Shown here in pieces: positions 47,451 to 61,900 of a stretch of DNA of 64,000 nucleotides (within the stretch, counting starts at the first letter, position 1; the number at the start of each line of letters is the position of its first letter). A model generated the notes under the pieces. That model made no database searches. It had not been told where the DNA came from and saw only the letters and a list, made by a program, of their open reading frames with translations. The translations under genes were made by a program, and so were the position numbers. The stretch lies in the NCBI GenBank assembly GCA_029961685.1, contig JARWKL010000001.1, forward strand, positions 29,524,295 through 29,588,294. The letters are read 5' to 3'. The stretch comes from Aristolochia californica (Eukaryota > Streptophyta > Magnoliopsida > Piperales > Aristolochiaceae).

Positions 47451-50150
47451 ATGTTAAAGATGCAAATCACCAATGGATCCAAACCTTTTAAAGAGAATAA
47501 CAAACGCACATTAAATTCTCAAGTGAACGTGCGGTGGGAGATTTACCCGAGTCAAACAAGCCTTTATTTTTCCCATTTACAAAAAGCTGACCTAACGATC
47601 ATTCACAATTGTAAAGTGATTTATCGTGCGTAATGGGCTATATTACCCAAAGAACAGACTTATTGATTGGGAGTCAACACTCAGTTAAATATCCCCTGCC
47701 TCCCCCTCTTCCCGACGATTGCAAAACCTGATATATAAAAACTAAAAAGAGCTCACAATCCCTAAAAATTATAGTCGCTCTTTGGAATTGTCTCTCTCTA
47801 CATTTATGCATTGTGCATTTCCATTTTAGATGTACTCTTTTTTCTTAAATCAAAACATTAAGTTTTTGCTCTCCCTTCATCCCGTAAACCATAAAGGTAA
47901 ATAGTTTACAACAAAATGAAAATTTTAGAGTTTAGGTACGGAAAAAATTTTTAAAAATAATAAATGTAAGTAAAGAAAATTTATTCACACACCACAAATG
48001 AACACAAAAGTTTTGTGTTACAAGTTTGGGAAATTCCACTAGTTGTTAACGCTAATAGCTTGGAATTTTATAAGACAGAGATTTCTTCCACACATCCTTT
48101 AAAAATGGATATGCATGTTTGAAACATGTTAAAGATGCAAATCACCTATGGATCTAAACCTTTTAATGATAATTATAAACGCTCATTAAATTTTCAAGTG
48201 AATGTGCAATGGGATATTTACCCTAGTGAAACAAGCCATTATTTTGCCAATTTACAAAAAGCTGACCTAACAATAATACATGAATTTAAAGTGATTCATC
48301 ATGCATAACGTGCTATATTACCCTAAGAAATGACTTATGGATTGGGATTCAACACTTAGTTAAAAATCACCCCCTTCCCCTTTTCCTAACGATTGCAAAA
48401 CCGGATATATAAAAACTTAAAAAGAGCTTACAATCCCTAAAAATTATAGACACTCTTTGGAATTATGTCTCTCTAGATTTGTACAATGTGCATTTCCATT
48501 TTAGATGTACTCTCTTTTCTTAAATCAAAACTTTTAGTTTTCGCTCTCCCTTCATCCCGTAAACCAAAAAGGCAAATAGATCACAACAAAATGAAAATTT
48601 TAGAGTTTTCGTATGAAAAAAATTTAAACAATAACAAATGCAAGTAAAGAAAATTTATTCACACACCACAAATGAACAAAAAAGTTTTGTTGTCTAAGTT
48701 TGGGAAATTCCACTAGTTGTTGACCCTTACAGCTTGGAATTTTATAAGAAATAGATTTCTTCCACACATGCTTTAAAAATGGATATGCATGCTAGAAACA
48801 TGTTAAAGATTCAAATCACCTATGGATCCAAACCTTTTAAAGAGAATGACAAATGCTCAATAAATTCTAGAGTGAACGTGCGGTGGGATTTTTACCCGAG
48901 TCAAACAAGCAATTATTTTTCCCTTTTCAAAAAAGTTGACCAAACAATCATACACGATTGTAAAGTCATTTATCATTCATAATAGGCTTTATTACAATAA
49001 GAAATGACTTATGGATTGGGAGTCAACACTCAGTTAAAAATCCCCTGCCTCGCCCTTTTCCCGATGATTGCAAAACCTCATATATAAAAACTAAAAAGAG
49101 CTCACAATCCCTAAAACTTGCAGTCACTCTTTCTAATTATCTCTCACTACTTTTGTGCATTTTGCATTTCCATTTTAGATGTACTCGTTTTTTTTTAAAT
49201 AAAAAAATTGAGTTTTCGCTCTCCCTTCATGCCGTAAACCAAAAAGGCAAATAGTTTACAAGAAAAAGAAAATTTTAGAGTTTACGTATGGAAAAAAATT
49301 TAAACAATAAAAAATGTGAGTAAAGAAAATTTATTCACACACCACCAATCAACACAAAAGTTTTGTTGTACAAGTTTGGGAAATTCCACTAGTGGTTGAC
49401 GCTAGCAGCTGGGAATTTTATAAGACAGAGATTTCTTCCACACATCCTTTAAAAATGGATATGCATGTTTGAAACATGTTAAAGATGCAAATCACCTATG
49501 GATCCAACCCTTTCAAAGAGAATAAAAAACGCTCATTAAATTCTCAAGTGAACGTTCAGTTGGATATTTACCCGAGTAAAACAAGCCATTATTTTGCCAA
49601 TTTACAAATTCCTGACCTAACGATCATAGATGATTGTAAAGTGATTCATCACGCGTAACGGGCTATATTACCCTAAGAAATGACTTATGGATTGGGAATC
49701 AACACTCAGTTAAAAATCCCCCGCCTCCCCCTTTTCCCGATGATTGAGAAATCGGATATATAAAAACTAAAAAGAGCTTGCAATCCTTAAAAATTATAGA
49801 CACTCTTTGGAATTATCTCTATCTACATTTGTGCAATGTGCATTTCCATTTTAGATGTACTCTTTTTGCTTAAATCAAAAATTTGAGTTTTCGCTCTCCT
49901 TTCATGCCGTAAACCAAAAAAGCAAATAGATCACAACAAAATGAAAATTTTAGAGTTTATGTATGGAAAAAATTTATAACAATAAAAAATGTAAGTAAAG
50001 AAAATTTATTCACACACCACAAATGAAGACAAAAGTTTTGTTGTCCAAGTCTGGGAAATTCCACTAGTTGTTGACCCTAACAACTTGGAATTTGATAAGA
50101 AAGAGATTTCTTCCACACATGCTTTAAAAATGGATATGCATGCTGGAAAC
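47451..50150 (+). repeat. Two-monomer higher-order repeat, about 1.35 kb
   Basis: Monomers at 48126 and 49476 share GACAGAGATTTC, CACATCCTTT, GCATGTTTGAAAC and an upstream AAATAGTTTACAA variant, and lie 1,350 bp apart. Monomers at 47451 and 48800 are both preceded by AAGAAATAGATTTC and lie 1,349 bp apart. Two tandem dimers are therefore present. Confidence 0.7.
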
Positions 50151-50828
50151 ATGTTAAAGATGCAAATCACCTATAGATCCAAAACTTTTAAAGAGAATAA
50201 CTAATGCTCATTAAATTCTCAACTGAACGTGCAGTGGGATATTTACCTGCGTCAAACAAGCCATTATTTTGCCCATATACAAAAAGCTGACCTAACGATC
50301 ATTGATGATTGTAAAGTGATTTATCATGCGTAACGGGATATATTACCCTAAGAAATGACTTATGGATTGGGAGTCAACACTTAGTTAAAAATCCCCCGTC
50401 TCCCCCTTTTCCCGATGATTGCAAAACCTTATATATAAAAACTAAAAAGAGCTTACAATCCCTAAAAACTAAAGACACTCTTTGGAATTATCTCTCTCTA
50501 CATTTTTGTATTGTGCATTTCTATTTTAGATGTACTCTTTTTTCATAAATCAAAATTTTGAGTTTTCGCTCTCCCTTCATCCCGTAAACCAAAAAAGCAA
50601 ATAGATTGCAACCAATAGAAAATTTTAGAGTTTATGTATGGAAAAATTTTAAAACAATAACAAATGTAAGTAAAGAAAATTTATTCACACACCAAAAATG
50701 AACAAAAAAATTTTGTCGTCCAAGTTTGGGAAATTCCACTAGTTGTTGACCCTAATAGCTTGGAATTTTATAAGAAAGAGATTTCTTCCTCCACATATGC
50801 TTTAAAAACGAATATGCATGCTTGAAAC

Positions 50829-52849
50829 ATGTTAAAGATGCAAATCACCTATGGATTCAAACCTTTTAAAGAGAATAACGAACGTTCATTAAATTCTCAA
50901 GTGAACATGCGGAGGGATATTTACTCGAGTCAAACAAGACATTATTTTGCCCATTAACAAAAAGTTGACCTAACGATCATAGATGATTTTAAAGTGATTT
51001 TTCATGTGTAACAGGCTATATTACCCTAAGAAATGACTACTGGATTGGGAGTCAACACTCAGTTCAAAATCCCCTGCCTCCCCCTTTTCCCGACGATTGC
51101 AAAACCTAATAAATCAAAACTATAAAGAGCTCACAATCCCTAAACATTACAGTCACTCTTTGGAATTATCTCTCTCTCCATTTGTCCATTGTGCATTTTC
51201 ATTTTAGATATCCTATTTTTGCTTAAATCAAAACTTTGAGTTTTCGCTCTCCCTTCATCCCATAAACCAAAAAGGCAAATAGATCATAACAAAATGAAAA
51301 TTTAAGAGTTTACGTATGGAAAAAATTTTAAAAAAAAATAAATGTAAGTAAAGAAAATTTATTCTCACACAAAAAATGAACACAAAAGTATTGTTATCAA
51401 GTTTGTGGAATTCCACTAGTTCACCGTTAACAGCTTGGAATTTATAAGAAAGAGATTTCTTCCACACATGCTTTAAAAATGGATATGCAAGCTTGAAAAA
51501 TGTTAAAGCTGCAAATAATCTACGGATCCAAACCATTTAAAAAGAATAACAAACGCTCATTAAATTCTCAAGTTAACGTGCGGTGGGATATTTACCCGAG
51601 TCAAACATGCCATTATTTTTCCCATTTACAATAAGCTGACCTAATGATCATAGATGATTTTAAAGTGAATAATCTTGCATAACGGGCTATATTACCCTAA
51701 GAAATTAATTATGGATTGGGAGTCAATATTCAGTTAAAAATCCCCCGCCTCCCACTTTTCCCGACGTTTTCAAAACCGGATATATAAAAATTAAAAAGAG
51801 CTTACAATCCCTAAAAATTGAAGACACTCTTTGGAATTATCTCTCTCTACATTTGAGCTTTGTGCATTTACATTTTAGATGTACAGTTTTTTCTTAAATA
51901 AAAACATTGAGTTTTCACACTCCCTTCATGCCATAAACCAAAAAGGCAAATAGATCAAAACTAAATGAAAATTTTAGAGTTTATGTATGGAAAAAATTTA
52001 AAACAATAACAAATTTAAGTAAAGAAAATTTATTCGCACACCACAAATGAATTCAAAAGTTTTGTTGTCCAAGTTTTGGAAATGCCACTAGTTGTTGTTC
52101 CTAACACTTTGAATTTTATAAGAAAGAGATTTCTTCGACACGTGCTTTAAAAATGGATATGCATGCTTGAAACATGTTAAAGATGCAAATCACCTATGGA
52201 TCCAAAAATTTTAAAGCGAATGACAAACGCTCATTACATTCTCAGGTGAACGTGCGGTGGGATATTTACCTGAGTCAAACCAGTCATTATTTTGCCCACA
52301 AACAAAAAGTTGACCTAATGATCATAGATGATTGTAAAGTGATTTATCATGCGTAACGGGCTATATTACCGTAAGAAATGTATTATGGATTGGGAGTCCA
52401 CACTCAGTTAAAAATCCCTTGTCTTCCCCTTTTCCCGACGATTGCAAAACCAGAAATTTAAAAACTAAAAAGAGCTTACAATCCCTAAAAATTATAGAAA
52501 CTCTTTGGAATTATCTCTTTCTAAAGTTGTGTATTGTGCATTTCCATTTTAGATGTACACTTTTTTCTTAAATCACAACTTTTAGTTTTCGCTCTCCCTT
52601 CATCCCGTATACAAAAAAGGAAAATAGATCACAAAAAAATGAAACGTTTAGAGTTGATCAATGAAAAAAAATTTTAAAAAATAAAAAAAGTAAGTAAAAA
52701 AATTTATCACACACCACAAATGAACACAATAGATTTGTTGTCCAAGTTTGGGAAATTCCACTAGTTCAACCCTAAAAGCTTTGAATTTTATAAGAAAGAG
52801 ATTTCATCCACACATGCTTTAAAAATGGATATGCATGAATGCTTGAAAC
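50829..52849 (+). repeat. Relic of the K-L-M trimer, in order M-K-L
   Basis: The monomer at 50829 has CCCATTAACAAAAAG and GATTTTAAAGTGATTTTTC (type M). That at 51500 has GAAAAATGTTAAAGCTG and CTACGGATCC (type K). That at 52174 has TCAAACCAGTCATT and CCAAAAATTTTAAAG (type L). The order matches 37421-39435, so the trimer existed on both sides of the present insertion. Confidence 0.7.
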
Positions 52850-54193
52850 ATATTAATGATGCAAATCACCTATGGATCCAAACCTTTTGAAGAGAATAAC
52901 AAACGCTCATTAAATTCTCAAGTGAACGTGTGGTGGGATATTTACCTGAGTCAAACAAGCCATTATTTTGCCCATTTACAAAAAGCCGACCTAACGATCA
53001 TAGATGATTGTAAAGTGATTTATCATGCGTAACGGGCTATATTACCCTATGAAATGACTTATGGATTGGGAGTTAACACTCAGTTAAAAATCCCCGCCTC
53101 CCCCTTTTCCCGACGATTGCAAAACCTGATATATAAAAACTAAAAAGAGCTTTCAATACCTAAAAACTATAGACACTCTTTGGAATTACCTCTCTATATT
53201 TGTGAGTTGTGCATTTCCATTTTAGATGTACTCTTTTTTCTTAAATTAAAACTTTGAGTTTTCGCTCCCCCTTCATCTCGTAAACCAAAAAGGCAAAAAG
53301 ATCACAACCAAATGAAAATTTTAGAGTTTATGTATGGAAAAAATTTAAAACAATAAAAAATTTTGAAAAAGAAAATTTATTCAAACACCACTAATGAAGA
53401 GAAAAGTTTTTTTGCCCAAGTTTGGGAAATTCTACTAGTTGACCCCCAACAGCTTGGAATTTTATAACAAAGAGATTTCTTCCACAGATCCTTTAAAAAC
53501 GAATATGCATGCTTAAAACATGTTAAAGATGCAAATCATATATGGATCCAAACCGTTTAAAGAGAATAACAAATGTTCATTAAATTCTCAAGTGAACGTG
53601 CGGTTGGATATTTACCCGAGTAAAAAAACCCATTATTTTCCCATTTACAAAATGCTGACCTCAGGATCATAGATGATTGTAAAGTGATTTATCATGCCTA
53701 ATGGGCTATATTACCCTGAGAAATGACTTATGGATAAGGAGTCAATACTCAGTTAAAAATCCCCTTCCTCCCTCTTTTTCTGATGATTGCTAAACCTAAT
53801 AAATCAAAACTAAAAAGTGCACACATTCCCTAAATATTACAATCACTCTTTGGAATTATCTCTCTCTACATTTGTCCATTGTGCATTTCAATTTTAGATA
53901 TACTCTTTTTTCTTAAATCAAAACTTTGAGTTTTCGCTCTCCCTTCATCCTGTAAACCAAAAAGGCAAATAGATCACAACAAAATGAAAATTTTAGAGTC
54001 TATGTATGGAAAAATTTTAAAACAATAAAAAATTTAAGTAAAGAAAATTTATTCACACACCACAAATGAACACAAAAGTTTTGTTGTCAAAGTTTGGGAA
54101 ATTCCACTAGTTGTTGACACTAACAGCTTGGAATTTTATAAGAAAGAGATTTCTTCCACACATGCTTTAAAAATGGATATGCATGCTTCAAAT
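52850..54193 (+). repeat. Two full-length satellite monomers
   Basis: The monomer at 52850 is preceded by a four-base duplication (ATGCATGAATGCTTG). The monomer at 53520 carries the AATAAATC variant near 53795. No gene or insertion is present. Confidence 0.7.
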
Positions 54194-54689
54194 ATTTTAA
54201 AGATGCAAATCTTCTACGCCATTTTAAAGAGAATAAAAAACGCTCATTAAATTCTCAAATGAACGTGCGGTGGGATATTTACCCGAGTCAAACAAGCCAT
54301 TATTTTGCCCATTAACAAAAAGCTGACCAAACGATCATAGATGATTTGAAATTGATTTTTCATGCGTAACGGGCTATATTACCCAAATAAATGACTTATG
54401 GATTGGGAGTCAACACTCAGTTAAAAATCCCATGCCTCCCCCTTTTCACGACAATTACAAAACCTAATAAATCAAAACTAAAAAGAGCTCACAATCCCTA
54501 AACATTACAATCACTCTTTGGAATTATCTCTGTCTACAATTGTCCATTGTACATTTCCATTTTTTGAAGACAAAACTTTTGTTGTGCAACTTTGGGAAAT
54601 TCCACTTGTTCAACCCTAACTGCTTGAAATTTTATAAGAAAGTGATTTCTTCCAGACATGCTTTAAAAATGAATATGCATGCTTGAAAC
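54194..54689 (+). repeat. Severely shortened satellite monomer (496 bp)
   Basis: About 175 bp are missing at 54560-54567, where TTTCCATTTT joins directly to TGAAGACAAAAC. This removes the segment from AGATGTACTC to CACCACAAA. A separate roughly 10-bp loss near 54210 removes the GGATCCAAAC motif. It is type M by CCCATTAACAAAAAG. Confidence 0.85.
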
Positions 54690-55990
54690 ATGTTAAAGAT
54701 GCAAATCAGCTATGGATCCAAACCTTTTAAAGAGAATAACAAACGCTCATTAAATTATCAAGTTGACGTGTTGTGGGATATTTACCCGAGTCAAACAACC
54801 ATTATTTTGCCCCTTTACAAAAAGCTGACCTAACGATCATAGATGATTGTAAAGTGATTTATCATGCGTAAAGGGCTATATTACCCTAAGAAATCACTTA
54901 TGGAATGGGAGTCAACACTCAGTTAAAAATCCCCCGCCTCCCCCTTTTCCCGACGGTTGCAAAACCTGAAATACAAAAACTAAAAAGATCTCACAATCCC
55001 TAAAAATTAAAGACACTCTATGGAATTATGTCTCTCTACATTTGTGCATTGTGCATTTCCATTTTAGATGTACTTTTTTTAAAAAAAATCTAAACATTGA
55101 GTTTTCGCTCTCCCTTCATCCCGTAAACAAAATAGGCAAATAGATCACAACAAAATGAAACTTTTAGAGTTTATGTATTGAAAAATTTTATAACAATAAA
55201 AAATGTAAGTAAAAAAAAATTTATTCACACACCATAAATGGTCCAAGTTTGGGAAATTCCACTAGTTCCACCCTAACGGCTTGGAATTTTATAAGAAAGA
55301 TATGCATGCTTGAAATATGTTAAAGATGCAAATCACCTATGGATCCGAACCTTTTAAAGAGAATAACAAACACTCATTAAATTCTCAAGTGAACGTGTTG
55401 TGGAATATTTACTCAAGTCAAACGACCATTATTTTGCCCATTTACAAAAAGCTGACCTAACGATCATAGATGATTGTAAAGTGATTTTTCATGCGTAACA
55501 GGCTATATTACCCTAATAAATGACATATGGATTGGGAGTCAACACTCAATTAAAAATCCCCCACCTCCCCCTTTTTTCGACGATTGCAAAACCTGATATA
55601 TAAAAACTAAAAAAAGCTTACAATCCCTTAAAATTATAGACACTCTTTGGCTTTATCACTCTCTACATTTATGCATTGTGTATTTCCTTTTTAGATGTAC
55701 TCTTTTTTCGTCAATCAAAACTTTGAGTTTTCTCTTTCCCTTCATCCTGTAAATCAAAAAGGTCAATAGCTCACAACAAAATGAAACTTTTAGAGTTTAT
55801 GTAAAGAAAAAATTTAAAACAATAACAAATGTAAGTATAGAAAATTTATTCACACACCACAAATAAACACAAATGTTTTGTTGTCAAAGTTTGGGAAATT
55901 CCACTAGTTGTTTACCCTAACAGCTTGGAATTTTATAAGAAAGAGATTTCTTCCACACATGCTTTAAAAATGGATATGCATGCTTGAAAC
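54690..55990 (+). repeat. Monomer pair matching 61376-62722; first one shortened
   Basis: The monomer at 54690 (627 bp) lacks about 18 bp near 55240 and about 30 bp near 55300. It shares AAATCACTTATGGAAT, CGACGGTTGC and GTTCCACCCTAACGGCT with the monomer at 61376. The monomer at 55317 shares GATCCGAACC and TCAAGTCAAACGACC with that at 62049. Confidence 0.75.
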
Positions 55991-58900
55991 ATGTTAAAGA
56001 TGCAAATCACCTACCGATCCAAACCTTTTAAAGAGAATAACAAACGATCATTAAATTATCAAGTGAACGATCGGTGGCATATTTACTCTAGTCAAAGAAG
56101 CCATTATTTTGCCTATTTACAAAAAGCTGACCTAACGATCATAGATGATGGAAAAGTCATTTTGTCATGCGTAACGGGCTATATTACCCTAAGAAATTAC
56201 TTATAGATTGGGAGTCAACACTCAATTAAAAATCCCCTGCCTCCCCCATTTCCAAACGATTGCAAAACCTGATATATAAAAACTACAAAGAGCTCACAAT
56301 CCCTTAAAATTAAAGACACTCTTTGGAATTATATCTCTCTACAATAGTGAATTTTGCATTTCCATTTTAGATGTACTCTTTTTTCTTCAATCAAAACTTT
56401 GAGTTTTCGTTTTGCCTTCATCCCGTAAACCAAAAAGGCAAATAGTTCACTACAAAATGAAAATTTGAGGGTTTATGTATGGAAAAAAATTAAAACTATA
56501 ACAAATGTAAGTAAAGAAAATTATTCACACACCACCAATGAATACAAATGTTTTGTTGTCCAAGTTTGGGAAATTCGACTAGTTCAATCCTAACAACTTG
56601 GGAATTTTAAAGAAAGAGATTTCTTCCACACATGCTTTAAAAATGGATATGCATGGTTTCAACATGTTAAAGATGGAAATCACCTATGGATTCAAACCTT
56701 TTAAAGAGAATAACAAACAATCATTAAATTCTAAAGTGAACGTGCCCTGGGACATTTACTGAGTCAAACACGCCATTATTTTGCCCATTTACAAAAAGTT
56801 GACTTAACGATCATAGATGATTGTAAAGTGATTTATCATGTGTAACGGGCTATATTACCCTAAGAAATGACTTATGGATTGGGAGTCAACACTCGGTTAA
56901 AAATCCCCCGCCTCCCCCTTTTCCCGACGATTGCAAAACCAAATATGCAAAAACTAAAAAGAGTTCACAATCCCTAAAAATTACAGACACTCTTTGGAAT
57001 TATGTCTCTCTACATTTGTGCATTTTAAATTTCTATTTTAGATGCACCCTTTTTTCTTAAATCAAAACTTTGAGTTTTCGCTCAACCTTCATCCCTTAAA
57101 CCAAAAAGGCAAATAGATCAGAACAAAATGAAAATTTTAGAGTTTACGTATGGAAAAAGTTTAATACAATCTAAAATGTAAGTAAATAAAATTCATTCAC
57201 ACACCACAAATGAACACAAAAGTTTTCTTTTCCAAGTTTGGGAAATTCCACTAGTTCAACCCTAACAGCTTGGAATTTTATAAGAAACAGATTTCTTCCA
57301 CACATGCTTTAAAAATGGATATGCATGCTTGAAACATGTTAAAGATTCAAATAACCTGTCGATCCAAACCTTTTAAAGAGAATAACAAAGGCTCATTAAA
57401 TTCTTAAGTGAACATGCTGTGGTATACTTACCCGATTCAAACAACCATTATTTTGCCCATTTACAAAAAGTTGACCTAACGATCATAGATGATTGTAAAG
57501 TGATTTATCATGCATAACGAGCTATATTTACCTAAGAAATGATTTATGGATTGGGAGTCAACACACAGTTAAAAATCACCCCCCCCCCTCCCTCTTTTCC
57601 TGACGATAGGAAAACCTGATATATAAAAACTAAAAAAAGCTTACAATGCCTAAAAATAAAAAACACTTTTTGGAATTACGTCTCTCTACATTTGTGCATT
57701 GTGCATTTCCTTTTTTTATGTAGTCTTTTTTATTAAATCAAAACTTTGAGTTTTCGCTCTGCGTTCATCCCGTAAACCAAAAAGGCAAATAGATCACATC
57801 AAAATGAAAATTTTGGAGTTTATGTGTGGAAAAAAATTTAAAACAATAAAAAATGCGAGTAAAGAAAATTTATTTACCCACCACAAATGAACACAAATAT
57901 TTTGTTGTCCAAGTTTGGGAAATTCCACTAGTTCAACCATAAAAGATTGGAATTTTATAAGAAAAAGATTTCTTCCGCACATGCTTTAAAAATGCATATG
58001 CATGCTTGAAACTTGTTAAAATTGAAAATTACCTACGAATCAGAACCTTTAAAAGAGAATAACAAACGCTCATTAAATTATCAAGAGAATGTGTGGTGGG
58101 ACATTTACCTGAGTCAAACAAGACATCATTTTGTCGATTTACAATAAGCTGATCTTACGATCATAGATGATGGTAAACTGATTTATCATGTGTAACGGGC
58201 TATATTACCCTAAGGAAAGACTTATGGATTGGGAGTCAACACACGGCTAAAAATCCCCTACCTCCCCCTTTTCTCGATGATTGGAAAACGTGATATATAA
58301 AAACTAAAAAGAGCTTACAATCCCTAAAAATTAAAAACACTCTTTAGAATTATCTCTCCCTACATTTGTGCATTGTGCATTTCCATTTCAGATGTACTCT
58401 TTTTTGTTAATTAAAAACTTTCAATTTTCGCTATCCCTTCATCCAATAAACCAAAAAGGAAAAAAGATCACAAGAAAATAAAAAATTTTAGAGTTTATGT
58501 ATCGAAAAAATTTAAAACAACAACAAATGTAAGTAAAGAAAATTTAAACAAACACACTAAATGAAAAAAAAAGTTTTGTTGTCCAAGTTTGGGAAATTCC
58601 ACTAGTTGTTAACCCTAACAACTTGGAATTTTATAAGAAAGAGATTTCTTCCACACATGCTTGAAAAATGGATATACAGGCTTGAAACATATTAAAGATG
58701 CAAATCACATACGGATCCAAACCTTTTAAATAGAATAATAAACGCTCATTAAATTCTCAAGTGAATGTGCGGTGGGATATTTACCCAAGTCAGACAAGCC
58801 ATTATTTTGCCCATTTACAAAAGACTGACCTAACGATCATAGATGATTGTAAAGTGATTTATCATGCCTAACGGGCTATATTACCCTAATAAATGACTTA

Positions 58901-61900
58901 TGGATTGGGAGTCAACACTCAGTTAAAAATCCCCCACCTCCCCCTTTTCCTGACGATTGCAAATCCTGATATACACAAACAAAAAAGAGGTCACAATCCC
59001 TAAAAATTATAGACACTCTTTGGAATTATGTCTCTCTACATTTGTGCGTTGTGCATTTCCATTTTAGATGTACTCTTTTTTCTTAAATTAAAACTTTGAG
59101 TTTTCGCTTTCCCTTCATCCCGTAAACCAAAAAGGCAAATAGATCACGGCAGAATGAAAATTTTAGAGTTTATTTATGGAAAAAATTTAAAATAATAACA
59201 AATGGAAGTAAACAAATGTTATTCTCACACCAGAAATGAACACAAAAGTTTTGTTGTCCAAGTTTGGGAAATTCCACTAGTTCAACCCTAAAAACTTGGA
59301 ATTTTATAAGAAAGAGATTTCTTCCACACATGCTTTGAAAATGGATATGCATGCTTGAAACATGTTAAATATGCAAATCACCTATGGATTAAAACCTTTT
59401 AAAGAGAATAACAAACTCTCATTAAACTCTCAAGTGAATGTGCGGTGGGATATTTACCCGAGTCAAACAAGCCATTATTTTGCCCACTTACAAAAAGTTG
59501 ACCTCACGATCATAGATGATTGTAAGGTGATTTGTCATGCATAACGGGCTATATTACCCTAAGAAATGACTTATGGATTGGGAGTCAACACTCAGTTAAA
59601 AATCCCCCGATTCCCCCTTTTCGCGACGATTGCATAACCTAATATATAAAAACTAGAAAGAGTTTACAATCCCCAAAAATTACAAGCACTCTTTGGAATT
59701 ATCTCTCTCTACATTTGTGCATTTGTCATTTCTCTTTTAGATGTACTCTTTTTTCTTCAATCTAATCTTTGAGTTTTCGCTCTTCCTTCATCCCATAAAC
59801 CAAAACGGCAAATAGATAACAACAAAATGAAAATTTTAGAGTTTATGTAGGGAAAAAATTTAAAACAATAACAAATGTCAGTAAATAAAACTTGTTCACA
59901 CACCACAAATGAACACAAAAGTTTTCTTGTCCATGTTTGGCAAATTCCACAAGTTGTTGACCCTAACATCTTGGAATTTTAGAAAAAAGAGATTTCTTCC
60001 ACACATGCTTTAAAAAGGGATATGCATGCTTGAAACATGTTAAATATGCAAATGACCTTTGGATCAAAACCTTTTAAAGAGAATAACAATCGCTCATTAA
60101 ATTCTTAAGTGAACGTGCTGTGGGATATTTACCCGAGTCAAACAAGCCACTATTTTGCGCATTTTAAAAAACTGACCTAACGATCATAGATGATTGTAAA
60201 GTGATTTATCATGCGAAATGGGCTATATTACCCTAAGAAATGACTTATGGCTTGGAGTCAACACTCAGTTAAAAATCCCCCGCCTCCCGCTTTTCCTAAC
60301 GATTGCAAAACCTGATACATAAAAACTAAAAAGAGCTCGCAATCCCTAAAAATTACAGACACTCTTTGGAATTATCTCTCTCCATATTTGTGCATTGTGA
60401 ATTTTCAATTTAGATGTTCTCAGTTTTCATAAATCAAAACTTTGAGTTTTCACTCTCCCTTCATCCCGTAAACCAAAAAGGCAAATAGATCACAACAAAA
60501 TGAAAATTTTAGAGTTTATGTATGGAAAAAATTTAAAAAAATAACAAATGTAATTAAAGAAAATTTATTCACGCACCACAAATGAACACAAATGTTTTGT
60601 TGTCCAAGTTTCTGAAATTTCACTAGTTCAACCCTAACAACTTGGGATTTTATAAGAAAGAGATTTCTTCCGCACATGCTTTAAACATGGATATGCATGC
60701 TTGAAACATGTTAAAGATGCAAATCACCTATGGATCCAAACCTTTTAAAGAGAATAAAAAACTCTCATTAAATTCTCATGTGAACGTGTCGTGGGATATT
60801 TACCCGAGTCAAACAAGCTATTATTTTGCCCATTTATAAAAAGTTAACCTAATGATCATAGATGATTGTAAATTGATTTATCATGTGTAACGGGCTATAT
60901 TACCCTAAGAAATGACTTATGGAATGAGATTCAACACTTGGTTAAAAATCCTCCGCCTCCCCCTTTTCCCCAACGATTGAAAAACCTGATATACAAAAAC
61001 TAAAAGGAGCTCACAATCCCTAAAAATTACAGACACTCTTTGGAATTATCTCTCTTTACATTTGTGCATTGTGTTCAACTTTAGATGTACTCTTTTTTCT
61101 AAAAGGAAAACATTGAGTTTTCCCTCTCCCTTCATCCCGTAAACCAAAAAGGCAAATAGATCACAACAAAATGAAAATTTTAGAGATTATGTATGGAAAA
61201 AATTTAAAACAATAAAAAAAATAAGTAAATAAAATTTATTCACACACCACAAATGAACACAAAAGTTTTGTTGTCCAAGGTAGTGAAATTTCACTACTTC
61301 AACCCTAACTGCTTGGAGTTTTATAAGAAAGAGATTTCTTCCCCACATGCTTTAAAAATGAATATGCATGTTTACATGTTAAAGATGCAAATCACCTATC
61401 GATCAAAAGATTTTAAATAGAATAACAAGCGGTCATTAAATTCTCAAGTGAACGTGTTGTGCGATATTTACCCGAGTCAAACAAGCCATTTTTTTCGCAT
61501 TTAAAAAAATTTGACTTAACGATCATAGATGATTGTAAAGTGATTTATCATGCGTAACGGGCTATATTACCCAAAGAAATCACTTATGGAATTGGAGTCA
61601 ACACTCAATTAAAAATCCCCCGCCTCCCCCTTTTCCCGACGGTTGCAAAACCTGATAAACAAAAACTAAAAAGATCTCCCAATCCCTAAAAATTACAGAC
61701 ACTCTTTGGAATTATACCTCTCTACATTTGGCCATTTTGCATTTCCATTTTAGATGTACTCTTTTTTTTTTAAATCAAAACATTGAGTTTTTGCTCTCCC
61801 TTCATCCCGTAAACAAAATAGGCAAATAGATCGCAACAAAATGAAAATTTTAGAGTTTATGTATGGAAAAATTTTATATAAATAAAAAATGTAAGTAAAA

